From NCBI GenBank assembly GCA_013180625.2, contig SNVD02002370.1:62001-126000 (forward strand): a stretch of DNA of 64,000 bases. The letters are read 5' to 3'. The position numbers and the translations under genes are program-made. This DNA is from Boswellia sacra. Taxonomy: Eukaryota; Streptophyta; Magnoliopsida; Sapindales; Burseraceae. Below, in pieces: positions 12,094 through 24,071 of this stretch (within the stretch, counting starts at the first letter, position 1; every line of letters begins with the position of its first letter). The notes beneath the pieces were generated by a model that was given only the letters and a program-made list of their open reading frames with translations, was not told where the DNA came from and ran no database searches.

Positions 12094-15000
12094 TGTGACA
12101 CTCCAAATTTTAAGTAGGTTTACCTTACATGTATATTGTGAAAATATGTATTATTAACATTATGAGGTATATATATAAATGGATAGGGATGAAATTAGAT
12201 GAGAGATGGAAGGGTGTGAGTGAAAATCTAAGAAAGTGTAAGGGCTTAATTGAAATTGTTGTGTGATGTATATCTATAAAGCATGGAATAACTCTAGAAA
12301 ATTCATTTTCTTTCCCCTTTCTCTTTGAACGTCCAGCACACTCTCTTCCCATTTTCTCTCAATTTTTGCCATGGAATTAAGAGGAGAGGAAGGAAACAAG
12401 AGTCCAAGAGGTAAAGATTCACTCCTCTCTCTCTAACTCTAGCCATAACATTGTAATTGAGTGATGGTTTATTGTTGTTTGTGATATTTCATGTTAGGCA
12501 TGTGCTGTAAATGGCTAGAAAAACATGAATTAGAGTGAATTATGGAAGAATTTAAAGATTTGATGATGCTAGGAAGCTAGAAGTAAAGTATGAGTATGAA
12601 TCCTGCAGAGTTATTTTTCTGAATAGTGCCAAGTCCGAAAATTCCTATAAATTCCATGGTTGTTTGCTGACTCTGAAATTTTGATATGATACACTAGACA
12701 TCTCAAGGAGTTTATAAAATTTTGAAACACTAAAAAATTCATAGTGTGTGAATTGTAATGAATTTTTGAACTTCTAGTTCGAAATTGAGAATTCCCCTAT
12801 TTTAAAACAGGGCAGCGGGAATGAACTCCATTTGAGGGGGCAAATCTTTGTAAAATTTCGTGATTTTTAATATGAAAACGTTTGGGTATGTTTTCTGTTA
12901 TACTGTAAATTTTCATGGTTTTTGGAGTTGTGTATGAATTGTTATGATTTTTCAAATCTGGACTTAAAGAACTGTGAATGTTAAGTTCTAGAACAGAGTA
13001 TGTGAAATAAATTCCGTTTGACTGCCTTAAACTCCTTTGAAAATCATGATTTCTGGTGAAATGACTCTTATATGTGTCTAGTTTTGGACTGGAAAGTTTG
13101 GTAGACATTTGATTATTGTATAATTTTATTCAAAATTGCACTGTTCAGTTGAGAGGTCTGCAGACAGATTTGCTGTGTGAATGAAATTAAGGATTTTCAA
13201 AGGGTATATGACCTTATTTTGACTCAATAAAATTCATGGACTATAATATGTATGTCTATTTGATTTCCATGAATTTTGGTGATGATTGGAAATGAATAAC
13301 CTCTTATTATAATAATCCAACCAATATGTGTGTGTGATAGAGTATAATAAATGATGTTATTGGTTGGTTGAATTGTTGTTAACGTATAAGGGATTTAATT
13401 ACTTCTAAATGGACACTGATCAGTGTGTCATGACTATGGCAATGATTATCAGAGAGGAAGGAGAAGAAGAAGAGATGAACTTTAAACAACTGCTTATCAA
13501 GAAATACATGAAAACAAAATTAAAAGGCGAGGCTAACCAGGTAAGTAGCTAGACTCTTCTGAGGACACAACATATGTTAACTACTAATAAAATGTGTTTT
13601 TTGATTGTGATTGTGAATATATGTGAGTTGTGTGGATGGAATGTGTATGAGGCCATGAATACGTGGACCTTGATATAGGAAATGATTTGATTGGGGTTTA
13701 TAGTGATTTATGAAATGTGTGATTTCACACACTTTGATGTGTATGTGATTGACTTGTTGGCGTAATTTCTACGTGTGTGAGATATAGAAATGTGAATGTG
13801 CCCTCATATATGTGAATTTGTTGTGATATGGCTTGAACAATATTTCCAATGAAATGATGTGAGTATATGAAGAATGAAATACATGCCAAACGTTCTAGGA
13901 CACTAATTCCTCATGTGGATGGCATGACAAATGAATGTCCATGAAATACCATGTGTATTAGAGTTTTATGAATATGTATGAGTGAAAAATGAATGAGATC
14001 AGTTATACATGGAAATAGTCGTGCAACGATATGATTGAAATACATCGAAGAGTAATGGAAGGTGTTGGCACAAGTAAAGAAGTCAATGGGGTTCTATATG
14101 TGTAAAAATGATGCCAATGTGTGGATGGTGCACATCCATAAGTGTATGTGAGATATGTAGGCTTATTGTGTTTATGAATGTATATGTGATTAATGAGAAG
14201 CCTACGTAGAACCTCTATTATGATAGTGAACTGCAATATTGTGATGTGTGAAGGCATGTATCACTGTGTGATGTGTTATGAATTTGAAATTACATGCCAA
14301 GCCCATGGGAATATATTGAATGTCAAATGTCAAATGTGATACCGTTAAATGCTAGCATTATGGGGAATGAATTGTGATATGTTGTGATTGGGTTAGAAGC
14401 TTGACATAGAGCTTCATTTATGTGATTGAAATGTGCAATGTGATATGTGAGTGAAAGCTTAATATAGAGCTTCACTTATGTGACTGAATATGAAAATTGA
14501 TATGTGAGTGGCATGCTACAACTTAGGATATTTGGCTCTCATAGCTTGAGGGGAGGTCTAGACCATGTGTTTCCCTACATGGGACTTGGTAGCATGGGCC
14601 TGTTATCACCTGGATTGTCAGACTAGCCTCGAGCTATTTCAAGTGTAGGCATCTGAATGTATCCGTACTGTTACGTACTCCCATGGCTTGAGGGGAGGTC
14701 TGGACCATGTGTTTCTCTAGACGAGATTCGATAGCATGGGCCCGGTATCACCCGGATTGTCAGACTAGCCTCGAGCTATTTCATGGGTAGGCCTCTGAAT
14801 GTATCTGTACTATTCCGTATTCCCATGGCTTGAGGGGAGGTCTGGACCATGTGTTTCTCTAGATGAGATTCGGTAGCATGGGCCTGGTATCACCCGGATT
14901 GTCAGACTAGCCTTGAACTGATTCATGGGTAGGCCTACATATGGGAACTGACTGTGAAATGAAAAGTCCTACCTTGATTAGAGAGCACTGTTCCTAAGTA

Positions 15001-15897
15001 TCTGTGACTGTACTATGGAAGCTTCCGAAATTATGTGAATTGGATATCCATATGAACAATGTAGCTAGCTTGTGGAAACTCGTGTGAAAATGATTTATGT
15101 GTTTATGGGAGCACTTGAGGATGTGTTAGACTTGTGAAAAGTTTTTTTGTAAATGAGTCGTGTATATAAATGGGTGTTTGTGTAGATATATGTGATGAGC
15201 TTTGACATAGAAAAGCTATGTTTGATCACCTATAGACAAGTATTTATAGAATTAGAAATGTGATAGGATAAGTGAGTAATTGGTCTAGAAAATTGGCCAA
15301 TGATGCAAGGTTGGTGTATAAGCACTATTAAATGGTGCATGAGCGCATCTTTAACTGACCTAAAGAGGTATAGACAGAGAATGGGATCCCTGTGCCATAC
15401 TTTCCATGCTAGAGAGCCAATTGCACCGACTCAAGTAAGAGAGAACAGAAAGTTGGCACATGCATGCCTCTCCCTTGGTGCAGGAGCGCGGAACTGAAAT
15501 TTGCAACGGATTGGAAATCAAAAACTTGGCGTCGCCATGCCAGTTTCCTCGCACAAGGGCGCGATCCTTAAACAGTGAAATCAATTTTCTGACTTTCTTA
15601 GTAGGGCACTGGTGGCTTGTATACTAAGAAATGAACAGTAATCGGTGATATATGGAATAAGTATTGAATAATAGTCATATTCCAAAGTGGTTATCGCCAT
15701 TAATTGTTTTATTTTGAGTGTTATGCCAGTTTTTATAATTCTAGCTGCTTATTGAGTTTTATACTCACTAGTCTGTTGTGTACCTCAGGTATTCGATCAG
15801 TTAAAGATTAGGGAGGATTTCGGCATAGCAACGATTGTGTTCCCTTGGCAAGCTCTTATCCGCTGCAGTATTACTATATTGGATACAGGGTGTGATA
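12094..15897. mobile_element. Solo LTR, 3.8 kb, with 5-bp target duplication
   Basis: It starts TGTGACACTCC and ends GGGTGTGATA. The end is best explained as an original TG...CA pair with one C-to-T change in TGTGACA. The flanking pentamer ACATA is present on both sides (12,089-12,093 and 15,898-15,902). No internal gag-pol is present, so this is a solo LTR left by recombination. The great length suits Gypsy chromovirus-type (Tekay/Del-like) LTRs, but the lineage is inferred from length and ends only. It contains a 142-bp tandem repeat at 14,544-14,936. The insertion split the CACTA subterminal region, so it is younger than that element. Confidence 0.72.
14544..14936. repeat. 142-bp tandem repeat, about 2.8 copies, inside the solo LTR
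   Basis: Copies begin GCTTGAGGGGAGGTCT at 14,544, 14,686 and 14,828, giving a period of 142 bp. Each includes GGATTGTCAGACTAGCCT. Differences between copies are few, so the duplication is relatively recent or homogenised. Confidence 0.92.
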
Positions 15898-15965
15898 ACA
15901 TATGTGTCATTAGCCTAGAAACCAACATAAAATTTGTGACACGAAAACACTATTTTCTTGTAGTG
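15898..15965. mobile_element. CACTA right terminus
   Basis: The interval runs from the resumed subterminal motifs (ATGTGTCATT, TTGTGACACG) to the terminal TTTTCTTGTAGTG at 15,965. The following AAT would be the 3-bp target duplication, but its partner is not in the window. Confidence 0.65.
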
Positions 15966-15968
15966 AAT

Positions 15969-18611
15969 TTGAATACCTAACAGGTGTTAGGTCTCCTCTA
16001 AAATGCACAAGAATATATTCCTTCATCGTACGAAGATATATGCTTCATAAAACCTAATGCTTTCGACCAAGATTGGATTGTTATTAGCTGATAACTCCCA
16101 CTGCCTAAAAGATATCTACTCTAGTATGTTGTATTGTGTAAGCATTGGAACTTTGCTTATGGTTTGGGGCTTGATGATGATACTTGAAGCCATTATTGAG
16201 GTTGGTTCCTATCAAACAAAGCTCTTAAACTTCTAGAAAACATTTCAAAACCTAAAAAACACTTCAAAATCCAAAATCACATCAAAATAGACAAAATAAG
16301 CCATACAGGCATGGAAGCTGGGAGAGCAGGTGCACACTTGCTACTCTTAAGGGTGCATGCCTGGGAAGGTCTCAGAAACCCTTGGAAAACCATAGAATCC
16401 CTAGGAAAATCTAGAGTACAGGTGTGGTGCCAAAACATGAAGGTCCACGCCTTTACTTAACTAGGCGCACGCCTATGCCCGCAGTCCCACATTGAAAAAA
16501 TTTGACAAGCTCATTTCAATAGTTCACCTATAAAAAATTTTTATTATTATTTGACTTGATATATGTAAATTTGTGAAGAAATATTCAAAAATCACAAAAA
16601 TTTTTCAAATTGAGGTTTTCTCTAAAAAAACCTTAATCAAAGAAGTTTTCTTGAAGTTTAAGCTTTCGAGAAGAGGTAAGCACCCTTGAAAAAGGCAAAG
16701 AATTGAGGATCAAAATCCTTTATTCTCTTTCGTTTTAATATTTTGTTAATTGCCATGTTAGAAATATGTTTGGGATTAGTGCCATGTTTAGTGTACATGA
16801 TTAGGATTTAGTATGTTTAGTTTAATTAATTGTCATGATTAGTAGTTAATTAGCATGTTGGTTTACTTAATTGCATGATCAAGTTAATTAGCATGTTTAG
16901 TTTAGTTGATTGCCATGATTAGTGTAGTTAAGGATGTTTAGTTGAATTAATTGCCATGCTTAATTAGTTAGTTTTATGATTAGGATTTATTTTGATATTA
17001 ATGCCATGTCTAGTTTAATATTAATATCCTTAGTTGATTAATCAATTAAATCTTATGTATGATATTGAATCTCCTTGGTAGTCAGAGCCATGGATATATT
17101 TTATGATTAATTGCCTTTTCTTTATCTCTATTTATTTTTTGTTTCTTGTATTTATGCTATCAAATTGAATGAAAATGATTCTATTCTCTTTCTCCTGCTA
17201 CTTAAGTTTCTATTTCTGGGAAAGAATAGGCATGTGCTTGCTTGATATAGACATGCATCTGCAATGAGCTTTTCTAGCAAAGGCGTATGCCCACACCTGA
17301 CTATTTCTAGAACCTAACTTTGGTTGTCTTATAGATTTTATTTTATTTCTTCCATGTATCCAATAGTTTCTAGGCTTAATTGATTGCCATGCCATGATAG
17401 TGGATTTGTTAAACTAGATTGCATTATGCTTAGGTTGATTAGTTGGTTGAATGCCATGTAAATTTCTTCTTTCCTTTATCTTTTACTTTTGCAATTTTTA
17501 TTTTCATATGTTTACATGTTGATTGATTTGAACCTATTCTAACTCTTCACTGCTTCTTTTCTATCTACTGTCATCATTGTTCATGTTCTGTTTCTAAGAA
17601 TAGGACAGACGTGCGCTTACTCGATATAGATAGACGTCTGTGGATGGCTTTTGAGTAGAGGCGCATGCTTGTTTTTATCTCTCTAGAACTTGTCTTCTAT
17701 TTTTTCGCAGCCGCATGTCCTCTTCATTATGTGTTTAGGGTTTGAATGCATTGCCTTGTTAGTTTGATGTCCTTTTTAAATGTATCTTTTTCTTTCTTCA
17801 TCATTTCCTCTATTTGATTCTATGATTTTCTAAGTTTGATGTGGAGTTCTAGTATGTAAAATCTATTTCGTTTTGCTCATGCATATGAGCAGGCATCTTA
17901 ATTTTTAAACAGCGATGCATGCCTACTCGTTTGCCTTCCAGAATCCCTTTTTCTTTATTTCTCCTCTTCTAATGTTACTTTTCATGAGATTCAAAAATTG
18001 ATGTGGATGATTGCAGATGCACTATGATAGATTTAATTTATCATGATTAATGTTACTTTTCATGAGAATCGAAAATTGATGTGGATGATTGTCAGATGCT
18101 ATGATAGATTTACTTTATCTTGATTGAATCCAATGAATGCATCTTCTATCTTCTTGCTTATTTTAAATATTTACAAGTTTGAATCGTTTTAGGCATACTA
18201 AAAGACTGAGAATGAGTTTATCATGGATTTTATCTACTTTTGTTAATTGAAACTGTCCTTGCATGTTTTTCTAGCTTTGAGTGATATTTTTGTGTATGAA
18301 CAGGTGCACATCTTCTTTAATTTTCAAAAGGAGGTGCATGCTTGCTTTGTACTGTATTATAGAATCTGACCTCCTCTAGTTTTGCTCTTTCTAACTAGTC
18401 TGATTTTTTTTTTTTTAATTTCTAAAACTGTTTTGATTGTTTTCTCTCTTTATAAAATTGTGTTTATGAAAGACTTGTTTCCTTTTTACTTACTAATGAT
18501 GTTTTTAATGTTTATGTGCTTGTTGTTTAATGCATGTCAGTTTAGGATAGTTATCTTTTTACATTTATATCTCTAATTAGCTTGTCAACTTCAATTGCCT
18601 TATGCTTCTAT
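15969..18611. repeat. Non-coding DNA with degenerate repeats
   Basis: I see no gene. From about 16,740 to 17,060 short phrases such as TTAATTGCCATGATTAGT recur in varied form. From about 16,310 to 18,350, blocks around GCATGC-type words (ATAGGCATGTGC, GGCGCATGCTTG, GGTGCATGCTTG) recur roughly every 350-400 bp. Each follows a stretch that could be read as an ancient tandem array or an internal untranslated region of a large retrotransposon. No LTR ends or protein motifs were recognised. Confidence 0.5.
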
Positions 18612-19743
18612 TAAGGGTGGGCACTTAAAAATCCTAATTTTGGGTACTAAAATCTAAACCTGACAAACTTCAGATATTTATCGGTCATTTTCTCAAAAAC
18701 CTGAAGAGACATGATCCAATCATATTTTGTTGAAATATAATTATGTACATATTATAGACATGTGTCATTACCTCACTTGTTAGGCATATGTTAATATTGT
18801 GGACCTTAACACATAAAAATAGGGCTATAAAGATAATTTTTCTCCAAACCCTAGGCCCCCACTTTCATATTTTGCAATCCTTATTCACCATTCTCTATCA
18901 ATTGGCAGCTAGACCAACTTGCTCACCATTACCACCTTCCTCACCAATCTGTGTTCTCATCACCATCAAAGATTACATTTCATTTTATAAATCCCTCTCT
19001 CACCTTACCACCTTCCTCATGACAACTTGTTACTCATTTATTTTTTTTATTTTTTTAATTGTTTTCCTTCTCTTGTTAACTCTTCTCGATTCTCAAAGAT
19101 ATTTATTTTTTTTAATTTTTTGGTTGCTTTTCAACCACAAGACTATGATTTTAGCTTTATCTCTTTAACACATGGTTTTTAAATTTCTAAAATTATTGGG
19201 TTTTTGAAATTGTAATTAGAAACTTATGTACATATATATATGAATTTATTTTTATCCTTTTCATTGCCATTTTGTCATTCTTATTCGCAACAAAACTACA
19301 AATAATACAAAAAATCCAAAAAATAACTGATTGTAAACTTTTATAGATATAATAACACCTAAATATTTTTAAAATTTTAATTATAAAAGAAAAATAAAAA
19401 TAAGCAAAACCCAAAATTTGAAATTTAAATTTTGAAAACCCAGAATTTTTTTTTTTGTAGTTATTCCTGGTTATGTATTCTAATACTGGTAACGATTTGT
19501 TGTGTTTGATTGATGAGAAAATGTTGGAGTTTAGGATTTTCACTTTCCCTAATCAAATTAATCGAATGTATGGTTATAGAATTTTTCAACTCCAGTTTAC
19601 CGATGAGACTCGATCCGATCGAGTAGGTTCGGGTAGTGTTAGGTCCAACATGTTTTTTATCCAATCTCGGGTTGGTTTTTCATTACCTGAACCTGATTTG
19701 GTCCAAACCTAACCCCACCCAACCCGATAAATGCCTATCCCTA
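18612..19743. mobile_element. Non-autonomous hAT-like element, about 1.1 kb
   Basis: The left end reads TAAGGGTGGGCACTT and the right end, inverted, reads TAGGGATAGGCATTT, which is the hAT-style TA(A/G)GG...GGGCA terminus. The 8-bp flanks GCTTCTAT (18,604-18,611) and CCTTTTAT (19,744-19,751) match at six of eight positions, consistent with an aged 8-bp target duplication. Sequence near the right end (CGGGTTGGGTGGGGTTAGG, inverted) is the GC-rich subterminal style of such elements. No transposase is seen. Confidence 0.6.
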
Positions 19744-20279
19744 CCTTTTATTCTAACCATTATACTTTACATTTTATTTTGCTTGTCTATTTGAAGTATT
19801 AGTTAGGATACCTTTATGCCTCTTTCCGCCATATTTGTCTTTTTGAGCTATTTATATTTGTGCTTTATTTTGGAAATTGTTGTAATTCCTATCCCTTTTC
19901 CCCCATGTTTGAAGGACAAGTGTCATTCCATTCTCCTCTCTCTTTTTATGGATGTTTATAAACTGTTACACCTCATATATAATTAAGAAAGATAAAATTT
20001 GGTAAATGGACTCAGGATCAAGATGGATAGAATTAATGACTTAGAAACAACCAACTCAGTAAACCCTAGTGGAGACCAGACAGTGTCTAGGTGAACCAAA
20101 GGTTCGCCCCTAACTTCCCAAACCTATCTCTGAAGGAGTGATGGGTAGTTAGGTCCAGAAATGAGGGATTGGCTATCGTCACTCATTGAATTTCCTATGG
20201 TTAATTACGTGGATGGTGACTTCATTTAATTATGTGGATCATGTCCCTATGACTTGATATGATGACTCTCTAAGTCTCC
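19744..20279. other. No recognisable gene
   Basis: This stretch lies between the hAT-like element and the truncated end of the Copia element. The Copia RNase H domain and 3' LTR that should lie here were not found. Confidence 0.5.
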
Positions 20280-21598
20280 AAAAGGAACTTAAAAAAGCAA
20301 TGTCGTTGTCGTTGTGTCTCTCGTGCGATGAAAGCTCCGTTCACACATTGCATGTATGAGGCTCCCAAACGTTGAAGCATATGGGGTCTAACACTCTTTC
20401 TTTTCAATTGTCTTAAGAGACTACTCTCATGAATGATTAACTCCAATCTAAAAAGATAATGAACCTTTTTGTAGAAAATTACATTGCAAGGTTGACCAGA
20501 AACTTTCTCTATGTAGGAAGCCCAAGATAGTGCTAGTATCTTATTCTTTCTATCCTTTATAAATTTAGATATCAAGAACATAACTAGCTTCTCTCAAATC
20601 TTACATTTGGAATTGCTCAATAAGAGAAAAATGTTATAGATGGTAATATTCATTCTCATTCCCTAATGAGAAGAATTTTATCTACGCATGTCATTCGCCA
20701 ATGAGATGAATATTATCTACGTAGAGACTAGGATTGTAACCTTTTTATGTAACTCTCTGGTTGCATCATACTCATGCTTTTATCATCATTTTCATTCAAA
20801 GATGATAAATTGATGTCTATTTTCCATATCATATTATCATTATGAATGGCAATGGAAAAGAGAACCCTAATTTGCTTAAGTATAGCTATTGGTGAGAAGG
20901 TCTCTTTATAGTCGATCCCTTCTCCTTAGGAATAACCCTTTTATGAATTCTTATCTTTCACTTGTATTCCTATTTACAACAAACAAGTTTAATGCCATCA
21001 GAGGAATCTACAAGTTCCTATACAAAATTAGAATCTCATAAATTCTATATATAATTTCATAGCCTTTTGCCAAGATTAAGCATTAGCATCATCCATAAAT
21101 TCTTCATAAGAAACTAGATCAGATTCATCATGACAAGTATCTTTTGATACACTAATGAATCTATTAGGTTAACTCACAATCTTCCCACTATAACGAGGCA
21201 CCATAGGAGGTTGTGAAACTAATTCTTGCACAATGCTTGTCATAGTATTAGATGTTAGTCTTCTAGGATTATCACCAATGATCATATCATCAACTTTCCT
21301 AGACATCTCCATTAAAACAAATTTACTTTTAGGCTTGTAATTTGTCATATAGTCATTCCCTAAGTAATCTATAGTCATACTGTAAGATACTTTCATGTCA
21401 ATTTGACTATAGAATTATTACCCTTTCGTGCCTTTTAGGTTATCCTACAAAAAAAAACACACTTCAGTCCCCAATTCTAGCTTGTCTTTATATCCTTCAG
21501 AACAAGTGCTGGACGCCCCAAACTTTGATGTGGTGTAAACAAACTTTATATCCATACCATAAATCGAATGGTGTTTTAGGGATAGACGTGCAACTAAA
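20280..21598 (-). pseudogene. Copia reverse transcriptase relic
   Basis: Reading leftward one finds, out of frame with each other, TPFDLWYGYK (end of integrase, about 21,570), PPMVPRYSGKIVS (about 21,180), GIDYKETFSPIAILKQIRV (about 20,900), KFIKDRKNKILALSWASYIE (about 20,550) and PYASTFGSLIHAMC (about 20,340). These are standard landmarks of plant Copia reverse transcriptase up to the start of RNase H. The YVDD catalytic block is not recognisable, and several frameshifts separate the pieces. Confidence 0.75.
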
Positions 21599-22803
21599 TG
21601 TTAGATATATGCCTTAAGAGTATGGATATTTTCTGTAATTTGTAAACACTATATGAATAAATAAAAGAGTTTATTTACTTATTTTTGTCTAACTATGATT
21701 GTATTAATGACTTAAGGTTTCAAAGCTTATATGTTGATAAAGTTCTGTAGATATGAGATATATATGAGGCGTAGAACTTTATCATAGCTCAAATTAAGTT
21801 CATAGCCTATAAACAAAAGCTAGGCACTTTGTTTGGATAATGTTGTTGTGTTGTTTGTCTTTAAAAGGGAAATGGTGATTCTCTAACCATTTGAAGTGAA
21901 GACTTCAGGACAGAGACACTTGTGAATTATGAATGCATTGAACATGGACTGTGTAGAGATTATCCATCTGTTGGAAATACCATGACCGAATGTAAATTTC
22001 TACACCCGTAAAGGAACTCATACCTTAATCTTGAGTGGGTAGTGTTGTTCTAGTATACAGGCTATGGTCTTTGACTGGAATAAAAGTGAGACCTAAAGTG
22101 AAAGGTTAATAAATTAACTAGTTGAGATTATAAGATCTGTATGCTAGTAGATACTATACCATAGAAATGCATAACTTTGAAATGATTTCAAAATACCACC
22201 TTGATGGTTTTACAAGATTTTAACGGATAGAATCTTGACCAAGTGTTCAATGAAGCTTCATTAAACTAAGATTTATTTGAATAAATCTTAAATCACTTAA
22301 ATGATATAAATTTGGTATCATGTGCTCAAGATGTAATTTGAGGGTCAAAAAAATAAATTATACCTAGCTCCAATTATTGGTATTTCATAAAGGGTAGTAA
22401 TGCAAACTTGTCACTCAATGGATAAGGTTTAAAGAAATAATTTTAATCAAATTAAATTATTAAGCTTTTTATAAAGATTATTTTATTCAAGAGTGTAACT
22501 TTGGACCTATAGTGGAATGGACCAAAGTTAATAGTGGAACCCACTACAATTATGATATAATAGGGTAATGGGTCAAATATATTGGAACTTATAATTAGGG
22601 ATGTCAAAAACCCGAGGGTAGGTTGAGGATGGCTTTTTAATCACCATCTTGGAAAATTCCTCGAAAATTTAAGGGCTGGGGATAGGCTGAGGAATTTAAT
22701 CTTGGGGCTGGGGAATTCAATTCCCTAGGTATTTACCCGGTTTCTTTTTTTTTTTTTTGGTAATCACTAGTATGTTATTTATATTTAATTTCCAAATTAT
22801 GTT

Positions 22804-22903
22804 CAACAGTCAGGCTTAGCTTGGTGGTGTCTCAGTGTGTTGCCTCTCTCAAGAACCTAGGTTCATAACTCTTGGTCTGTGCTTGCTTTCATGTTTTTTT
22901 TTT
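22804..22903 (+). mobile_element. tRNA-derived SINE-like unit 1
   Basis: GGCTTAGCTTGGTGGTGTC resembles a pol III A box and AGGTTCATAACTC a B box, spaced like a tRNA-derived head. The unit ends in a T-run at about 22,894. It is a diverged copy of the unit at 22,957. Confidence 0.55.
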
Positions 22904-22956
22904 AAAGATAATTAATAGATAGTAATTGATAAAATGATTGGGTTGGACTTGGTTTG

Positions 22957-23049
22957 CAACTGTCAAGCTTAGTCTGGTGGCATCTTAATGTGTTGCCTCC
23001 CTCAACACCCAGGTTCAAGCCACTTGGTCTCGCCTCCCTTTGTTTTTTT
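22957..23049 (+). mobile_element. tRNA-derived SINE-like unit 2
   Basis: AGCTTAGTCTGGTGGCATC (A box) and CAGGTTCAAGCCAC (B box, very close to the GGTTCRANNCC consensus) are followed by a T-run. It lies in the same orientation as unit 1, about 150 bp downstream, within the hAT-like element. Confidence 0.6.
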
Positions 23050-24071
23050 AATAAATAATAATTTGAAAATTTAATTGGGTTGAGCTTGGTTTATAATTGT
23101 TGGGCGTCTTAGGTTGGATGTCAAATTATTGGATGTGGGCCTAATTTAAATGCAAATTGAGTATAAATTTAAAATTATTTATTTATTTAATTAATTCTAG
23201 GTTGGGGCCATGTTGGAGATCATGATCCTCGAAAAACTCATGCCCGTCCTTGGCCTAAGTCCCTAGAATTTCGGGCAATTCCCCGAGTATTGTCGGGTTA
23301 GGGAGCTGGGTACCCATCTCAGCCTGGGTAAATTTGACATCTTTATTTGTAACTAAATATTTCCATAAGTGTCCCTTAGGTAGTTGATCCTAAAAAAGCC
23401 AGAGCAAGGACTAGACTTTGAGAAATTATTTATTTAATTTAATTGGGTTTATTGAAGAATAAGACCCAAGTATTAAATTAAATATTTGAATAGTAAATAG
23501 GCTCATTATTTAATTAATATGATTAATTAAACAATTGAGTTAATGAGGTTATTATTTAATTAATATGAATAATTTAATAATTGTTTAATTAAGAATTAAA
23601 TGCTTGCACTACATTTGGGTTGGACCTAATTAGTGCTAAAAGGTTTAATTGGCCCAATTAGCGTTTTAATGAGATGTAGCCCTAGTACAACTATGAATAC
23701 TAGTCAATTTAGGATAGGATTAGGGCTCACATATGTAAACAACAAGGGTTTAACGTGAAACCCTAGTGTGCCTCTAAGAAGAACAATGCATAGCTCCATG
23801 ATTCTCCCTGAGCTTTCATGTGAAACCACCTCTAGCTCCTCGAGGTGTAACATTTCATCTTCTTGGGTGTCCTTAACCTATTCTTGTGTTTCTCAAGTAA
23901 TAGTCCAATAAAGAAAGATGCCCACACGTCTCGTTCAAGGTGTTTTTTAGACATACTCGAGAATTAAAGTGGTGAAGAAAGCACAAAATTGAAGCCTCTG
24001 ATTGCTAGGTCCTAGTCCTAGAGTTATTTCTACCGTGCTAATTTGATCCAAATTGAGTATGGGATCCTACA

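Larger units (their letters stand above)
1..15965. mobile_element. Right part of a CACTA-type transposon carrying three captured gene fragments
   Basis: The interval ends at 15,965 with TTTTCTTGTAGTG, the inverted form of the CACTACAAGAAAA terminus seen complete at 33,057. Just inside this end, short TGTGAC/GTCACA motifs are crowded on both strands, as expected for CACTA subterminal repeats. Farther in lie fragments of a metal tolerance protein, PHYLLO and SMC2, all on the minus strand, introns kept, each truncated. Exon splice sites still read GT...AG in many places, so capture was at DNA level, not by retroposition. I found no CACTACAAG start to the left, so the left end is inferred to lie upstream of the window, and the claim that all three fragments belong to one element is inference. 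A Helitron or plain segmental shuffling could give similar fragments, but the right terminus favours CACTA. Confidence 0.5.
22597..23346. mobile_element. hAT-like element inside LTR A
   Basis: The ends are AGGGATGTCAAA...ACCC on the left and, inverted, AAAGATGTCAAA...ACCC on the right. The flanks TTATAATT (22,589-22,596) and TTGTAACT (23,347-23,354) are an imperfect 8-bp duplication. LTR B carries the corresponding uninterrupted sequence near 25,333 (CTTATAATTAAATAT), which serves as an empty site and confirms the insertion. No transposase is present. Confidence 0.72.
21599..24071 (+). mobile_element. Solo LTR A (Copia family), with nested hAT
   Basis: It starts TGTTAGATATATGCC and ends GGATCCTACA, flanked by CTAAA (21,594-21,598) and CTAAG (24,072-24,076), a 5-bp target duplication with one change. 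It interrupts the host Copia between the end of integrase (YLMNLV) and the TPFDLWYG block. The sequence matches LTR B in the same orientation and LTR C (30,008-31,828) in the opposite orientation. Its length is inflated by a 750-bp hAT-like insertion and SINE-like units. Confidence 0.75.
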
